From: Loigolactobacillus binensis
GTDB taxonomy: Bacteria; Bacillota; Bacilli; Lactobacillales; Lactobacillaceae
Assembly: GCF_005405165.1 (NCBI RefSeq)
Contig: NZ_BJDN01000001.1
Span: 1-64,000 of the forward strand
Reading direction: 5' to 3'
Length of the DNA: 64,000 nt
Below the pieces are notes generated by a model. It had not been told where the DNA came from. It did not search any database and saw only the letters and a list, made by a program, of their open reading frames with translations. How positions within the stretch are numbered: position 1 is the stretch's first letter; every line of letters begins with the position of its first letter. Position numbers and translations under genes: made by a program. Below are positions 43,237-52,785 of this stretch, piece by piece.

Positions 43237-43273
43237 TTGGAGCTATTGATATGTTGGATAGCTCCAATTTTTT
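43237..43273 (+). terminator. Terminator inside the cluster
   Basis: TTGGAGCTAT, 11-nt loop, ATAGCTCCAA, T6. It separates the TIM-barrel/SDR operon from the dehydrogenase/transporter genes. Confidence 0.85.
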
Positions 43274-43322
43274 GGTTAAGTTCGTGACAAATTGAACTTA
43301 ATAATGAAAGGTCGAACCTATC

Positions 43323-44207
43323 ATGGAAAAAAGAATTTCAGGAACTACCGGACTCTATTGTTTAGTTGGCTCGCCAGTCGGCCATTCTGGCTCACCGGCC
43401 ATGTATAATTTTAGCTTCCAGAAACAAGGCTTAGATTACGCTTATCTTGCCTTTGATGTTCAAAAAGAACAAATGGCGCAAACAATGGCTGCCATTCGCT
43501 TGTTTAAAGTTCGCGGCGGCAACATCACCATGCCCTGCAAGAATATCGCCGCAACGTTAGTCGATGAATTATCGCCTGCCGCAAAGATCATCGGCGCGAT
43601 CAATGTATTCGTCAACGATAACGGCCATATCACCGGCCACATTACCGACGGCATCGGCTTTGTTCGTAATTTAAAGGAACACGGGATCGATGTTAAAGGT
43701 AAAAAACTAGTGGTTCTCGGAGCTGGTGGCGCCGCGACCGCTTTACAAGTTCAAAGTGCTCTGGATGGTGCCCGCGAGCTAGCGATCTTCAACCGGGATG
43801 ATGAATTTTATCCACGGGCGCAAGAAACCGTTAAAAAGATCGAAAAGGCAGCACCAACAGTAATCGTCAATGCGTACCCATTAGCGGATACGGCAAAATT
43901 AAAAGCAGAGATCGCTGATGCGGATATTTTGGTCAACGCAACGGTGGTCGGCATGAAACCGTTAGATGGGCAATCATTGATCGACCCCAGCTTCTTACGC
44001 AAGGATCTAGTTGTCGCCGATACCGTTTATAGTCCTTTAAAAACGAAGTTGATCTTAGATGCTGAAAAAATCGGCTGCCAAACTGCTCCTGGTAAAGGCA
44101 TGCTGTTATGGCAAGGTGCCGCCGGTTATAAATTATTTGCTGGTCAAGAAATGCCAGTTAAAGAATATCAAGAATACGAACAGCAACAGGCTGCAGCTGG
44201 AAAATAG
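43323..44207 (+). CDS. Shikimate/quinate dehydrogenase paralogue 1
   Basis: 294 residues of the AroE/YdiB family: SPVGHSGSPAMYN substrate pocket (Tyr where AroE has His), catalytic Lys73 in NITMPCK and Asp109 in HITDG, then the cofactor loop VLGAGGAATA. The residue before Thr-Asp is Ile (HITDG, not HNTDG) and NVF replaces the usual NT motif, so substrate binding differs from its neighbour. The location, away from other aro genes, suggests catabolic dehydrogenation of quinate or shikimate with NAD(P)+. It has no terminator before paralogue 2, 34 bp downstream. Confidence 0.82.
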   Translation: MEKRISGTTGLYCLVGSPVGHSGSPAMYNFSFQKQGLDYAYLAFDVQKEQMAQTMAAIRLFKVRGGNITMPCKNIAATLVDELSPAAKIIGAINVFVNDNGHITGHITDGIGFVRNLKEHGIDVKGKKLVVLGAGGAATALQVQSALDGARELAIFNRDDEFYPRAQETVKKIEKAAPTVIVNAYPLADTAKLKAEIADADILVNATVVGMKPLDGQSLIDPSFLRKDLVVADTVYSPLKTKLILDAEKIGCQTAPGKGMLLWQGAAGYKLFAGQEMPVKEYQEYEQQQAAAGK

Positions 44208-44241
44208 CCGAACCTGAATTTAATTGAACAGGTGATATTTT

Positions 44242-45117
44242 ATGGAAAAAAGAATTGATGGTCATACCGTTATGTTAGGTTTGTTTGGTTCGCCAGTTGG
44301 TCACTCTGGCTCGCCAGCCATGTACAATTATAGTTTTGCGCACAGTGGCATTAATTATGCTTACTTGGCGTTTGACATTCAGGCGGCCGAAATGAAACAA
44401 GCTTTGGACACAATGCGGTTGTTTAACATGCGTGGCGCCAATGTTACCATGCCTTGTAAACAAAAGGCGGCCGAATTAGTTGATCAACTATCGCCAGCCG
44501 CGAAGTTGATTGGGGCGGTCAACACGATCGTTAATGATAACGGTGTCCTTACCGGTCATAATACGGATGGTGCTGGTTATGTAGCTAATTTGAAGCAGCA
44601 TGGGGTCGACGTTAAAGGCAAAACGATCACGTTACTCGGTGCTGGCGGCGCTGGAACTGCGATCGCCGTTCAAGTTGCTTTAGATGGTGCCAAGCAGATC
44701 AACATCTTTAATCCGAAAGATGCCTTTTTCGGTAATGCGGAACAAACCGCTAATAAAATTATGGCTAGCGTGCCAGCTTGCAAAGTGACGGTTAACGATA
44801 TTGCCGATACCGCGAATTTATACCGTTTGATCGGTGCCAGTGATATTTTCGGTAATGCCACTAAAGTAGGGATGACACCTAATGTTGACGCCACTAATAT
44901 TGCGGATACTTCCGTGTTCCGGCCTGGTTTAGTTGTAACGGACACAGTATACAGTCCCGATAAAACGAAAATGATGCAAGATGCTGAAGCCAAAGGGGCT
45001 ACCGTGATCGGTGGTCGCGGTATGTTATTATGGCAAGGTGCCGCTGCATTCAAGCTTTACACAGGTGAAACAATGCCAGTTAAGGAAGTTGGCCAACTCT
45101 TTTTCAGTCAGGAGTAG
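44242..45117 (+). CDS. Shikimate/quinate dehydrogenase paralogue 2
   Basis: 291 residues with the same plan as paralogue 1 (identical MEKRI start, SPVGHSGSPAMYN, NVTMPCK with Lys73) but with the standard HNTDG (Asp109), VNT and LLGAGGAGTA motifs. I infer a tandem duplication in which this copy kept the classical pocket. Both end with the same GMLLWQGAA motif for the dehydrogenase C terminus. It is followed at once by an MFS gene whose ribosome site overlaps its last codons, so it is part of the same operon. Confidence 0.85.
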   Translation: MEKRIDGHTVMLGLFGSPVGHSGSPAMYNYSFAHSGINYAYLAFDIQAAEMKQALDTMRLFNMRGANVTMPCKQKAAELVDQLSPAAKLIGAVNTIVNDNGVLTGHNTDGAGYVANLKQHGVDVKGKTITLLGAGGAGTAIAVQVALDGAKQINIFNPKDAFFGNAEQTANKIMASVPACKVTVNDIADTANLYRLIGASDIFGNATKVGMTPNVDATNIADTSVFRPGLVVTDTVYSPDKTKMMQDAEAKGATVIGGRGMLLWQGAAAFKLYTGETMPVKEVGQLFFSQE

Positions 45118-45123
45118 TTGATT

Positions 45124-46341
45124 ATGGAAAATTCTAAAAAATATTTACCAACTGCGTTGATTTTATATTTTTCTTACGCCATGTTAGGCATTGCGTCCTC
45201 TGTGCTTAGTCAGTATAAAACTGAGTTTGCAAAGGCATGGGGTGCTCAGACGCTATCTTCTGGAGTGGTTAACGTCAGTATGGTGGTTTCTGTGATCGCA
45301 GCCTTTGGTTTAGGGCGCTTGATCGCCTATCCGTTTTCGGGGCCGGTTTCTGATAAGTTCGGTCGCCGGGTCAGTGGCTTGATCGGGGTCTTGTTGTACG
45401 CGGGCTTCTTCTTCGGGATCGCTTTTAGTAAAAGCTTCTGGCTTGCTTACGCCATCGGGATTTTAAACGGGGTAGCCAATTCCTTTTTGGACACTTGTGT
45501 TTCACCTAGCTTAATGGAAATGTTTCCCAAGTCAGCGTCGATCGCCAATTTATTCACGAAATTTTCGATCGTGACTGCCCAGTTCTTATTGCCGTTTTTC
45601 ATTGGTTGGATCGCCATGGCAAAATTTTCTTACCACACGATTTTTGTTATTTGTGGCATCGCCATGTTAGTCGCAGCTGTTTCGCTGTTATTCTTGCCGT
45701 TTCCGGTTCAAAATAAAGCCCAAGCCGCAACGTCTGCTAAACCGGCAAAAAAAGCGCGCATGCATTTTTCTGCGGGCGCGATCGCTGCGATCTTGATCGG
45801 TTTTACCAGTTCGACCACCTTCATGTTGTGGCTAAATTGTAACCAAGAATTAGGGACTAGCTACGGGATTAAGGATCCCAGTGTTTTACAGTCGTTTTAC
45901 GCGGCTGGTGCGGCCTTGGCTGTGTTAGTCACTGCCCAGTTGATTCATATGGGGATCAAGGAAACTACTGTTTTGGTTTTGTATCCTAGTATTGCTGTGG
46001 TTATGTTATTATTATGTTATTTCATTCAGCAGCCAGTTATTTTGTACATTGGCAGCTTTGTGATTGGTTATTCGGCGGCTGGTGGGGTACTACAATTGGC
46101 CACGTCAACAACGATCGAGTTTTTCCCGACCAGCAAAGGAACGGCAACTTCGTTGGTTATGATCGCCTCCAGTGTGGCTAACTACGCCGTCTTATCGTTA
46201 GCTGCCTATATTACCAGTACATTTAGTAGTAATGCCCCGCGGTTGATCATTTTATTAAACGTGGTCATTACTTTGATCGGAATCGCTTTTGCACTATTCG
46301 TTAAACGTAGTAAACGAGAATCTGTTGGTGTGACCGCCTAA
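45124..46341 (+). CDS. MFS transporter 1 (probable shikimate/quinate uptake)
   Basis: 405 residues with about 12 membrane segments. Motif A appears as GPVSDKFGRRVSG, and the N terminus reads YFSYAMLGIASSVLSQY. The ATG at 45124 is 9 bp from GGAG; TTG at 45118 is only 3 bp from it, so I reject that. Operon position directly after the two dehydrogenases suggests uptake of their substrate. Similarity to the next gene indicates tandem duplication. Oxalate/formate-type carriers are the nearest family resemblance. Confidence 0.82.
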   Translation: MENSKKYLPTALILYFSYAMLGIASSVLSQYKTEFAKAWGAQTLSSGVVNVSMVVSVIAAFGLGRLIAYPFSGPVSDKFGRRVSGLIGVLLYAGFFFGIAFSKSFWLAYAIGILNGVANSFLDTCVSPSLMEMFPKSASIANLFTKFSIVTAQFLLPFFIGWIAMAKFSYHTIFVICGIAMLVAAVSLLFLPFPVQNKAQAATSAKPAKKARMHFSAGAIAAILIGFTSSTTFMLWLNCNQELGTSYGIKDPSVLQSFYAAGAALAVLVTAQLIHMGIKETTVLVLYPSIAVVMLLLCYFIQQPVILYIGSFVIGYSAAGGVLQLATSTTIEFFPTSKGTATSLVMIASSVANYAVLSLAAYITSTFSSNAPRLIILLNVVITLIGIAFALFVKRSKRESVGVTA

Positions 46342-46378
46342 GCAGTGGCCATGAGGATGCTGGATCGAGGTTAACAAA

Positions 46379-47569
46379 ATGAAAAAACGGTTTATACCAT
46401 TAGCGGCAGGAATCTACGTCAATTACGCCATTCTCGGGATGGCAACGATCATTATTTCGCAATACAGTTCTAACTTTCAAAGATTATGGCATACTAATGT
46501 TGCTGGGATCTCAACGGTGATCGCGATGATCGGGATCGGCCGTTTGGTCACGGTGCTCTTTGCGGGGGCTTTATCCGATCGTTTAGGGCGTAAGCCGACC
46601 ATGTTGGTGGGAATGGGCGCAACGATCGTTTTCCTACTTGGTTTGGCGTTTAGTACTGATCTGATCATGGCCGCGATCTTCGCTTTGTTCTTAGGGGTCA
46701 CCAATTCATTTGATGATGCTTCCAGTTATCCGGCATTGACCGATGCTTTTGGCAGTCATGCGGCTAGTATGAATTCGCTGAATAAGGCCGCGATGTCGTT
46801 GGCACAATTTGTATTACCGTTTATTGTGGCGCTGGTTCCCGACGCTAAATTTACGCTGGTCGTGATGGCCTTAGTGATCGTGGTCGACATTCTCTGCATT
46901 ATCAAGATCACGTTTGCGCCGCAGACGGCTAAGCCAGCACCGGCGAAGCAAACAGCTACACCAGCCGCCCAACCATTAACGCAGAATAAACCGAGTATGG
47001 CCATTGACGGCAGCGCATTGATCGTCCTTGGCTTTACCATTTCCTTTACCTTTTATATTTATTCGCAATACGTTCCTAATTTTGGGATCACCGTTTTAGG
47101 TCTAAATAGTGATGTTGCGAAAGGGTTAATTTCTTGGTACGCTAGTTCATCGCTGATCTCGGTATTTATTACCTCAATATTGGTGACCAAGATCCGTCCG
47201 CTGCATTTAGTGCTGTATTATTCTACGATCTCGCTGGTTTTCTTGCTGCTTTTAGTAGTGGCTCCCAGCTTATTGGTTTTACGCATGACCAGTATCGTGA
47301 TCGGCTTCTTCGCAGCTGGCGGGATCTGGCAACTAGGGCTTACGGTATTGACTCAGTATTTCCCATTGCAAAAAGGTAAAGTGACCGGTTACTACAGTTT
47401 TGCCACCGCGCTAACTTACTTTGTTGGACCGTTTGTTTCCAGCTTTATTATCAACGATACTGCTGCAAGCGTCCTGCGGGTTTTTCAAATCGATGTGGTG
47501 GTCACATTGATCGGCGTGGCGATCGTGATCGGTGTTTTACTGCGCAATCGCCAGTATCATTTTGTATAA
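46379..47569 (+). CDS. MFS transporter 2 (probable shikimate/quinate uptake)
   Basis: 396 residues, about 12 membrane segments, motif A as GALSDRLGRKPTM. It shares the N-terminal pattern YVNYAILGMATIIISQYSSNF with transporter 1 and also the about 40-residue Ala/Pro/Lys-rich loop between helices 6 and 7. I infer a paralogue pair, perhaps one for shikimate and one for quinate. CGAGG lies 9 bp before the ATG. The cluster ends with the terminator at 47588. Confidence 0.82.
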   Translation: MKKRFIPLAAGIYVNYAILGMATIIISQYSSNFQRLWHTNVAGISTVIAMIGIGRLVTVLFAGALSDRLGRKPTMLVGMGATIVFLLGLAFSTDLIMAAIFALFLGVTNSFDDASSYPALTDAFGSHAASMNSLNKAAMSLAQFVLPFIVALVPDAKFTLVVMALVIVVDILCIIKITFAPQTAKPAPAKQTATPAAQPLTQNKPSMAIDGSALIVLGFTISFTFYIYSQYVPNFGITVLGLNSDVAKGLISWYASSSLISVFITSILVTKIRPLHLVLYYSTISLVFLLLLVVAPSLLVLRMTSIVIGFFAAGGIWQLGLTVLTQYFPLQKGKVTGYYSFATALTYFVGPFVSSFIINDTAASVLRVFQIDVVVTLIGVAIVIGVLLRNRQYHFV

Positions 47570-47587
47570 AGTTACGTTTTCAATGAT

Positions 47588-47634
47588 CGCCGTGCATCAA
47601 TTCGTTGAAGTTGATGCGCGGCGGTTATTTTTTT
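47588..47634 (+). terminator. Terminator of the shikimate/quinate cluster
   Basis: CGCCG-T-GCATCAA pairs with TTGATGC-G-CGGCG, followed by a T-rich tail. Confidence 0.85.
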
Positions 47635-47708
47635 AGCCGCTGATTTGCTATACTAAAAACAGATGATTTGAATAAATGGAAAAATTGGTGCATAAGGGAT
47701 GGTAAGAA

Positions 47709-48533
47709 ATGAGTATTAAAATGGTGGTCGTCGATATGGATGGCACTTTTCTAAATCAGCAGGACACGTACGATAAACACCACTTTATGGCGTTATTTAA
47801 ACGGATCAAACAGGCGGGCATTCATTTTGTTGTGGCCAGCGGTTCGCAATATCAGCGGCTGCAAAGCCAGTTTGCTGCAGTTAAAAATGAACTAGATTTC
47901 ATTTCGCAAAACGGTGCGATCGTTCATAGTGGTACTGAATTGCTGGCCGTCGATGCGATCAAACCCGCCGATTTAGCGCAGACTTTTGCGATCATGCGGC
48001 AGGATTTTCCGGCTAATGCGATCGTGCAGCGAACCGTTTCCGGTTTGAGCAAAACTTATATTGATCGGCAGATCTCACCTACCACGTATCGCAATATTCA
48101 CCGGTACTATTATGCGTTGGAAAAGGTGGATGATCTGGCCACGATTTCGGCGGCACAGGTCCACGATCAGCTCACTAAGATCAGTTTGACCTTTGCACCA
48201 CAGTTGGATTATGCAACGGCGGTCAAGCAATTGCGCGCTGCGCTACCAGCGACGCTGATGAGCCAAAATTCCGGCTTTAACACTGAATTGATTGGTAATA
48301 CCGGTATTGATAAGTTGACTGGGCTGCATAAGCTGCAGCAGCGTTACCATATCGCTGATGATGAAATGCTGACTTTCGGCGATAACGAAAATGATCTGGC
48401 CATGCTGACGGCCACGCCCTACGGCTTTGCTATGAAAAATGCGGCGGCTACTTTCCGCCGCCAAGCACCTAATGTGACGGCAGCGGATAATGACCATGAT
48501 GGTGTTTTAGCTACGATCGAACAGTTTATTTGA
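47709..48533 (+). CDS. HAD-superfamily (Cof-type) phosphatase
   Basis: 274 residues. Motif I VDMDGTFLN (nucleophile Asp9), a Cof-type cap (about 85-190) and motifs III/IV GIDKLTGL and LTFGDNENDLAML. Such enzymes dephosphorylate sugar phosphates, FMN or related metabolites; the substrate is unknown. It lies outside the shikimate cluster by terminator, and converges with the MMPL transporter gene. Confidence 0.85.
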   Translation: MSIKMVVVDMDGTFLNQQDTYDKHHFMALFKRIKQAGIHFVVASGSQYQRLQSQFAAVKNELDFISQNGAIVHSGTELLAVDAIKPADLAQTFAIMRQDFPANAIVQRTVSGLSKTYIDRQISPTTYRNIHRYYYALEKVDDLATISAAQVHDQLTKISLTFAPQLDYATAVKQLRAALPATLMSQNSGFNTELIGNTGIDKLTGLHKLQQRYHIADDEMLTFGDNENDLAMLTATPYGFAMKNAAATFRRQAPNVTAADNDHDGVLATIEQFI

Positions 48534-48537
48534 ACCC

Positions 48538-48584
48538 AAAAAACGTGCCCTTGAAATCAAACTTGATTTCAGGGGCACGTTTTT
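48538..48584. terminator. Bidirectional terminator
   Basis: AAAAACGTGCCC-TTGAAATCAA pairs with its complement and ends in T5. Confidence 0.85.
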
Positions 48585-48649
48585 AATCTGCAGCAGGCTG
48601 GTTAAGCTTTTGCAATTATTTTAACGGTTACTGCCAACCTAGAACTGCA

Positions 48650-51600
48650 TTAATGTTTACGTTTCTTAAGATTGTCGTCCAACTTATCTTTTAACGGATA
48701 AGTTAAATGGATCAAGCTGGAAATAACGACTGGTAAGATGATCACCAAAATGATCAAACCAATAATGACGGCTAACGCAACTTGGATCAAGGTGAGGACA
48801 CCAGATGGAATCAAAGCGGCGAAGGTCCCACTAAGGATGATCGCGGCGGAAATAACCACGGCGCCGATCACACCTGAAGCGGCAATGATTCGCGTGCTTG
48901 GGGTGCCGTCGGTAAGCCCATACTCCCGATACTTCATCATCAGGAAGATACTGTAGTCGACCCCTAACGCCACTAACATGACGAAGGAGAAGAACGGTGT
49001 ATTCCAGGTCAACATGCTTTGCCCAAGGACTGCAGCACTGAACCAGCGTGTCAAACTTAAGGAAGTGACGTAGGCCAACAATAGGGTACCTAGAATGTAG
49101 AACGGTTGTAGGATCGACCGGGTGATAACGATCAAGGCTAACAAAATACCGACTAACATAATTGCCGCTGTCCGCGTGAAGTCGCTGCTGGCAATATGGT
49201 GCGTGTCAGAGATCGAGGCGGTTTGACCACCGATAGCAACTTTTGCACCGGAAAGTGGCGTTCCTTTTAGTTCGTTTTGAACTTCACTTTGGAGTGAATC
49301 GATTCGCGCCATCGACTTCGCTGAACTTGGATTTGTGTTCAACACGATGGTTAACTTAGTGGTGTGCTTGTTACCTGACATATAGGACTTGATCGCTGCC
49401 GCAAAGGTTTTACCTTTAAGGACATTAGCTGGAATATAGAAATTATTCGCCGCTGCGGAGCCCTTTAAGCCGGTTAAATAACTATCGGCACTGGAAACAC
49501 CTTTGTTGATCTTAGTGATGCCACCACTAGCGCTAACTAAGCCGTTATGCAAGGTCTGCATTTGACTAACTAAGCCTTGTAAAGTGGTGTACATTGTTTT
49601 CTGACCATTATTGACTTGGATCAAACCGGCAGTCAATTGTGGTGCTTTAGCATTTAATTGACTAGCACCACTGGCTAATTGGCTGGCGCCACTGCTTAAC
49701 TGACTAACACCGCTTGTCAAGGCTGGGATCTGGCCATTTAAGGTTCCTAAGCCACCGGCTAACTGACTGGTGCCACTAGTTAAAGCGGCGGAGTTGGCAT
49801 TCAATTGGCTGGCCCCACTAGCAGCAGAGTCAACGCCGCTGGTATATTGATTTAAGCCGGCAGCTAATTGACTGATCTGACTAGCCATTTGTGATTGGCC
49901 GATGGTGGCGTTGATCGTGCTTTGGTTAGTTGTATCGACGCCACTACCGTTAACACCAGCGTTCAATTGGGTGGCAACGCTGGAAGCTTGATTGGCGGCA
50001 GTTTGTAATTGCGCTAGGGACTGGGTCAAAGTTGTCATCTGACTTTGTAGTGCACTAAGGCCACTAGTCGCACTGGTCAAATTACTAGTCTGGCTTAGCA
50101 TTTTATTGGCGTCGGCGAGCATGGTTTTCATGCCCGTTAATTCAGTCTTTAAGCTGCTAATATCGCTATCACTTGGTAACTGGTTAGCTAAGGTCGTTAA
50201 GCCAGATAGATCAGGTAATGACGTTTGGCTAGCAGATTTTTGTAGCGCCGTTAAGGTCGTACCGTTAGCGGCTAAATTATTAGTTAAACTGGCCGTCGCT
50301 GTTTTGATGATCGTTTCGGCTTGGGCCTTCGATGCAGCGGTGGCAGAAGAATCAGCTACGATCTTTTGTGCGGCAGCGATAACTGATTTATCCGCTGTTG
50401 CCGCAGCGGTATCACGCGTACCGATCTGCGTCAAAGCACTTTTTAGTGTTGTTTGGGTCTGCTCCAATGAAGTTGCGGCCGACTGCAAACTACTGATCTG
50501 CGTTTTCGCAGCTTGTAAGCTATCTAATAACGTGAGCATTTTATCCAGCTGCGGTTCGATCGTTTGCGCTTGAGCAACTTCTTTTTTCAGCGCCGCACTT
50601 TGACTACTTAAACTTTGTAGCTGTGTTTGGGCGCTACTTAAGGCGGCTAGTTTTGATTGATTAGCGGCCAACGCACTATTGATCTGCGTCACCCCACTGG
50701 CGATACCATTATTATAGGCAGTCAAACCGGCCACCGCTAGAGGCAACTGACTGCTTTGACTGACTAGGCTTTGGACACCACTGGTAACCTGATCAGAACT
50801 GCCAGCCAACTGGGATAAACCGCTGTTAAGTTGGCCGACCCCTGTGGTGTATTGGCCAAGGCCATTTTGCAACACGTAGGCACCACTGGTTAATTGATTC
50901 ACTCCGGCAGCTAAAGTTCCGGTGGAGCTATTCAATGTACCAAGACTGTTACTTAGAGTTGTCGCACCGCTTGCTAGTTGGCCCGTACCGCTGGTCAACT
51001 GCTGACTACCAGTGGTTAAGGTATTCGTTCCACTGATCAACTGTTGAACACCGCTCAGGCCGCTGGACATGTTGCTTTGACCTAGCTTATTGCTGGCCTT
51101 GGTCAAGCCACTATTAACTGTTTTTAGACCTTTACCAGCTGTTTTCATACCACTGGTTACCGTGCCTAATTGTTGATTGGCGTACAAGGCCTTGATTTTG
51201 CTGCCACTTGGTTGGGTGACCGAGGCCACTGTTTTAACGCCTTTTTCCTTTTGTAATTTGCGGGTGACCTGATCGATCACCTTTAAATATTGTTCCTGAT
51301 TCAGCTTCTTATTAGTTTTAATGTACAAAGTTGACGGTTCAGCCGTTCCTTTCGAGAAATGCTGCTGAACGACTTTGAAGCCTTGCTTAGCTGGCAAACT
51401 ATCGCTTAATTCATCTAGCGTGTCGTAGTTAAGCTGGCTGCTGTAAGTGAATAAGAAGGGTAACGTGACTAAAAGTACCAAACCAAGTGCAATGAAGGGA
51501 TGCAGAACGGAATGTTTGGATAAACCGTGCCACAATTTGCTGTTGCTACCACCATCGAAGTTCTTGATCGGCCAGAACATGCGCGCGCCTAAGGTGGCCA

Positions 51601-52585
51601 TGAAAAATGGATTCAGTGTCAGGAGCACTAGCAATAAGACGGCGACCCCGACAGCGACCCCGACGGCCGAGCGATAAACGGAGAATTTAGCCAACGACAG
51701 CGCCGTGAAGCCGATCAGAATGGTCGAACCACTGTACAAAATGGTCCGGCCAGCAATCCGCCGCGCCTTACGCGTGGCTGCCACTGAATCTAGCCCCGAA
51801 CTAAGCTCAGCCTTGAATTGATCATATAGCAGAATATTGTAGTCGGTACCGATCCCGAATAGCACGACCACCATGAACACTTGTGTAAATGATGATAGCG
51901 GGAATTGGAACCAATCGACTAAGTTCATGACGATACTCAGCGACGTCACTACGGAAATACCAACGGTCAATAAAGAAATCAATGGGACGATCGGTGAACG
52001 GAAGACGATGATCAAGACAATGAAAATAAAGACCGCCGCAATAACTTCGGTTTTCTTGAGCCCTTCTTCAGTTGCTTGACTGAAGTCGTCATTTAAAATA
52101 TCACTACCGGTAATATAAGTTTTAACACCGGTAGTTTTGGCTGCCTTAGTGATGTCAGCGTTCATCTTGCGCACAGTATCTTTCTTGCTGACCATCAATT
52201 GAACTAACTGGGTTGAGTGATCTTTAGAAATCAACTGCTTACGGGTAGCCGAATTATCATTGGCCGCCGTGACGGCTTTAATATGGTATTGCTGCTTATT
52301 AGTTCGCAACTTATGTACCGTCCGGGCGATATTGTTTTTTTGTGTAGTCGTTAGTTTTTGGCTACCATTATTGAAGACAACCACGACCTGCCGCGTATTA
52401 CCTTGGCCACGGCCCCAGTGATCTTGCATCACCGAAGCAACTTGGCTCTGTGCACTAGCGGGAATTTTGGTTTGACCATATTCGCGAATCAGTCGCGTCG
52501 TATCGGGCATAGCAACCAAGGCAACGACGATCACGATTAACCAGGCGATCAGCGCCCCAACGTGGCGTTCCCAGAAACGTTTCAC
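48650..52585 (-). CDS. MMPL/RND-type membrane transporter, 1311 residues, with long Ser/Gly/Leu/Gln-repeat domain
   Basis: Two MMPL-type membrane blocks (about 1-390 and about 1090-1300) each contain the helix pattern of RND transporters (VVLFGIGTDYNILLYDQF in block 1, VMLVALGVDYSIFLMMKYRE in block 2). Between them lies a very long extracellular region (about 500-1050) of repeated SG-x-x-QL-type heptads predicted to form long helices and coiled coils, as in MmpL/YhgE-like proteins. The cargo is unknown; lipids or envelope components are the usual suggestion. It is divergent from a TetR gene with a large dyad in between, the likely repressor. One gene, not two: the frame is unbroken. Confidence 0.85.
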   Translation of the reverse strand: MKRFWERHVGALIAWLIVIVVALVAMPDTTRLIREYGQTKIPASAQSQVASVMQDHWGRGQGNTRQVVVVFNNGSQKLTTTQKNNIARTVHKLRTNKQQYHIKAVTAANDNSATRKQLISKDHSTQLVQLMVSKKDTVRKMNADITKAAKTTGVKTYITGSDILNDDFSQATEEGLKKTEVIAAVFIFIVLIIVFRSPIVPLISLLTVGISVVTSLSIVMNLVDWFQFPLSSFTQVFMVVVLFGIGTDYNILLYDQFKAELSSGLDSVAATRKARRIAGRTILYSGSTILIGFTALSLAKFSVYRSAVGVAVGVAVLLLVLLTLNPFFMATLGARMFWPIKNFDGGSNSKLWHGLSKHSVLHPFIALGLVLLVTLPFLFTYSSQLNYDTLDELSDSLPAKQGFKVVQQHFSKGTAEPSTLYIKTNKKLNQEQYLKVIDQVTRKLQKEKGVKTVASVTQPSGSKIKALYANQQLGTVTSGMKTAGKGLKTVNSGLTKASNKLGQSNMSSGLSGVQQLISGTNTLTTGSQQLTSGTGQLASGATTLSNSLGTLNSSTGTLAAGVNQLTSGAYVLQNGLGQYTTGVGQLNSGLSQLAGSSDQVTSGVQSLVSQSSQLPLAVAGLTAYNNGIASGVTQINSALAANQSKLAALSSAQTQLQSLSSQSAALKKEVAQAQTIEPQLDKMLTLLDSLQAAKTQISSLQSAATSLEQTQTTLKSALTQIGTRDTAAATADKSVIAAAQKIVADSSATAASKAQAETIIKTATASLTNNLAANGTTLTALQKSASQTSLPDLSGLTTLANQLPSDSDISSLKTELTGMKTMLADANKMLSQTSNLTSATSGLSALQSQMTTLTQSLAQLQTAANQASSVATQLNAGVNGSGVDTTNQSTINATIGQSQMASQISQLAAGLNQYTSGVDSAASGASQLNANSAALTSGTSQLAGGLGTLNGQIPALTSGVSQLSSGASQLASGASQLNAKAPQLTAGLIQVNNGQKTMYTTLQGLVSQMQTLHNGLVSASGGITKINKGVSSADSYLTGLKGSAAANNFYIPANVLKGKTFAAAIKSYMSGNKHTTKLTIVLNTNPSSAKSMARIDSLQSEVQNELKGTPLSGAKVAIGGQTASISDTHHIASSDFTRTAAIMLVGILLALIVITRSILQPFYILGTLLLAYVTSLSLTRWFSAAVLGQSMLTWNTPFFSFVMLVALGVDYSIFLMMKYREYGLTDGTPSTRIIAASGVIGAVVISAAIILSGTFAALIPSGVLTLIQVALAVIIGLIILVIILPVVISSLIHLTYPLKDKLDDNLKKRKH

Positions 52586-52785
52586 AATAACTCATCTCTT
52601 TCTCACAAATTTAACTGAAAAATAATTCATAAAAGTGATAAACAACTATAATTTTAATCTAATCCTTTTATGAAAGTGTGCGTTGAAACCCCCTAATTCT
52701 ACAATGTTTGTATGCAACCATCTTACTCATTTATTTTGATTTGTCAATGACTTTGTATGTCCATTATAGATATTAATTACAGTTT

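Noticed and set aside
43323-45117. Biosynthetic aroE genes
   Set aside because: Two copies beside transporters and a LysR gene, with no other shikimate-biosynthesis gene nearby, fit catabolism better.
50106-50573. 155-codon plus-strand frame inside the MMPL gene
   Set aside because: It is opposite the repeat region of a continuous 1311-codon gene and lacks a start signal.
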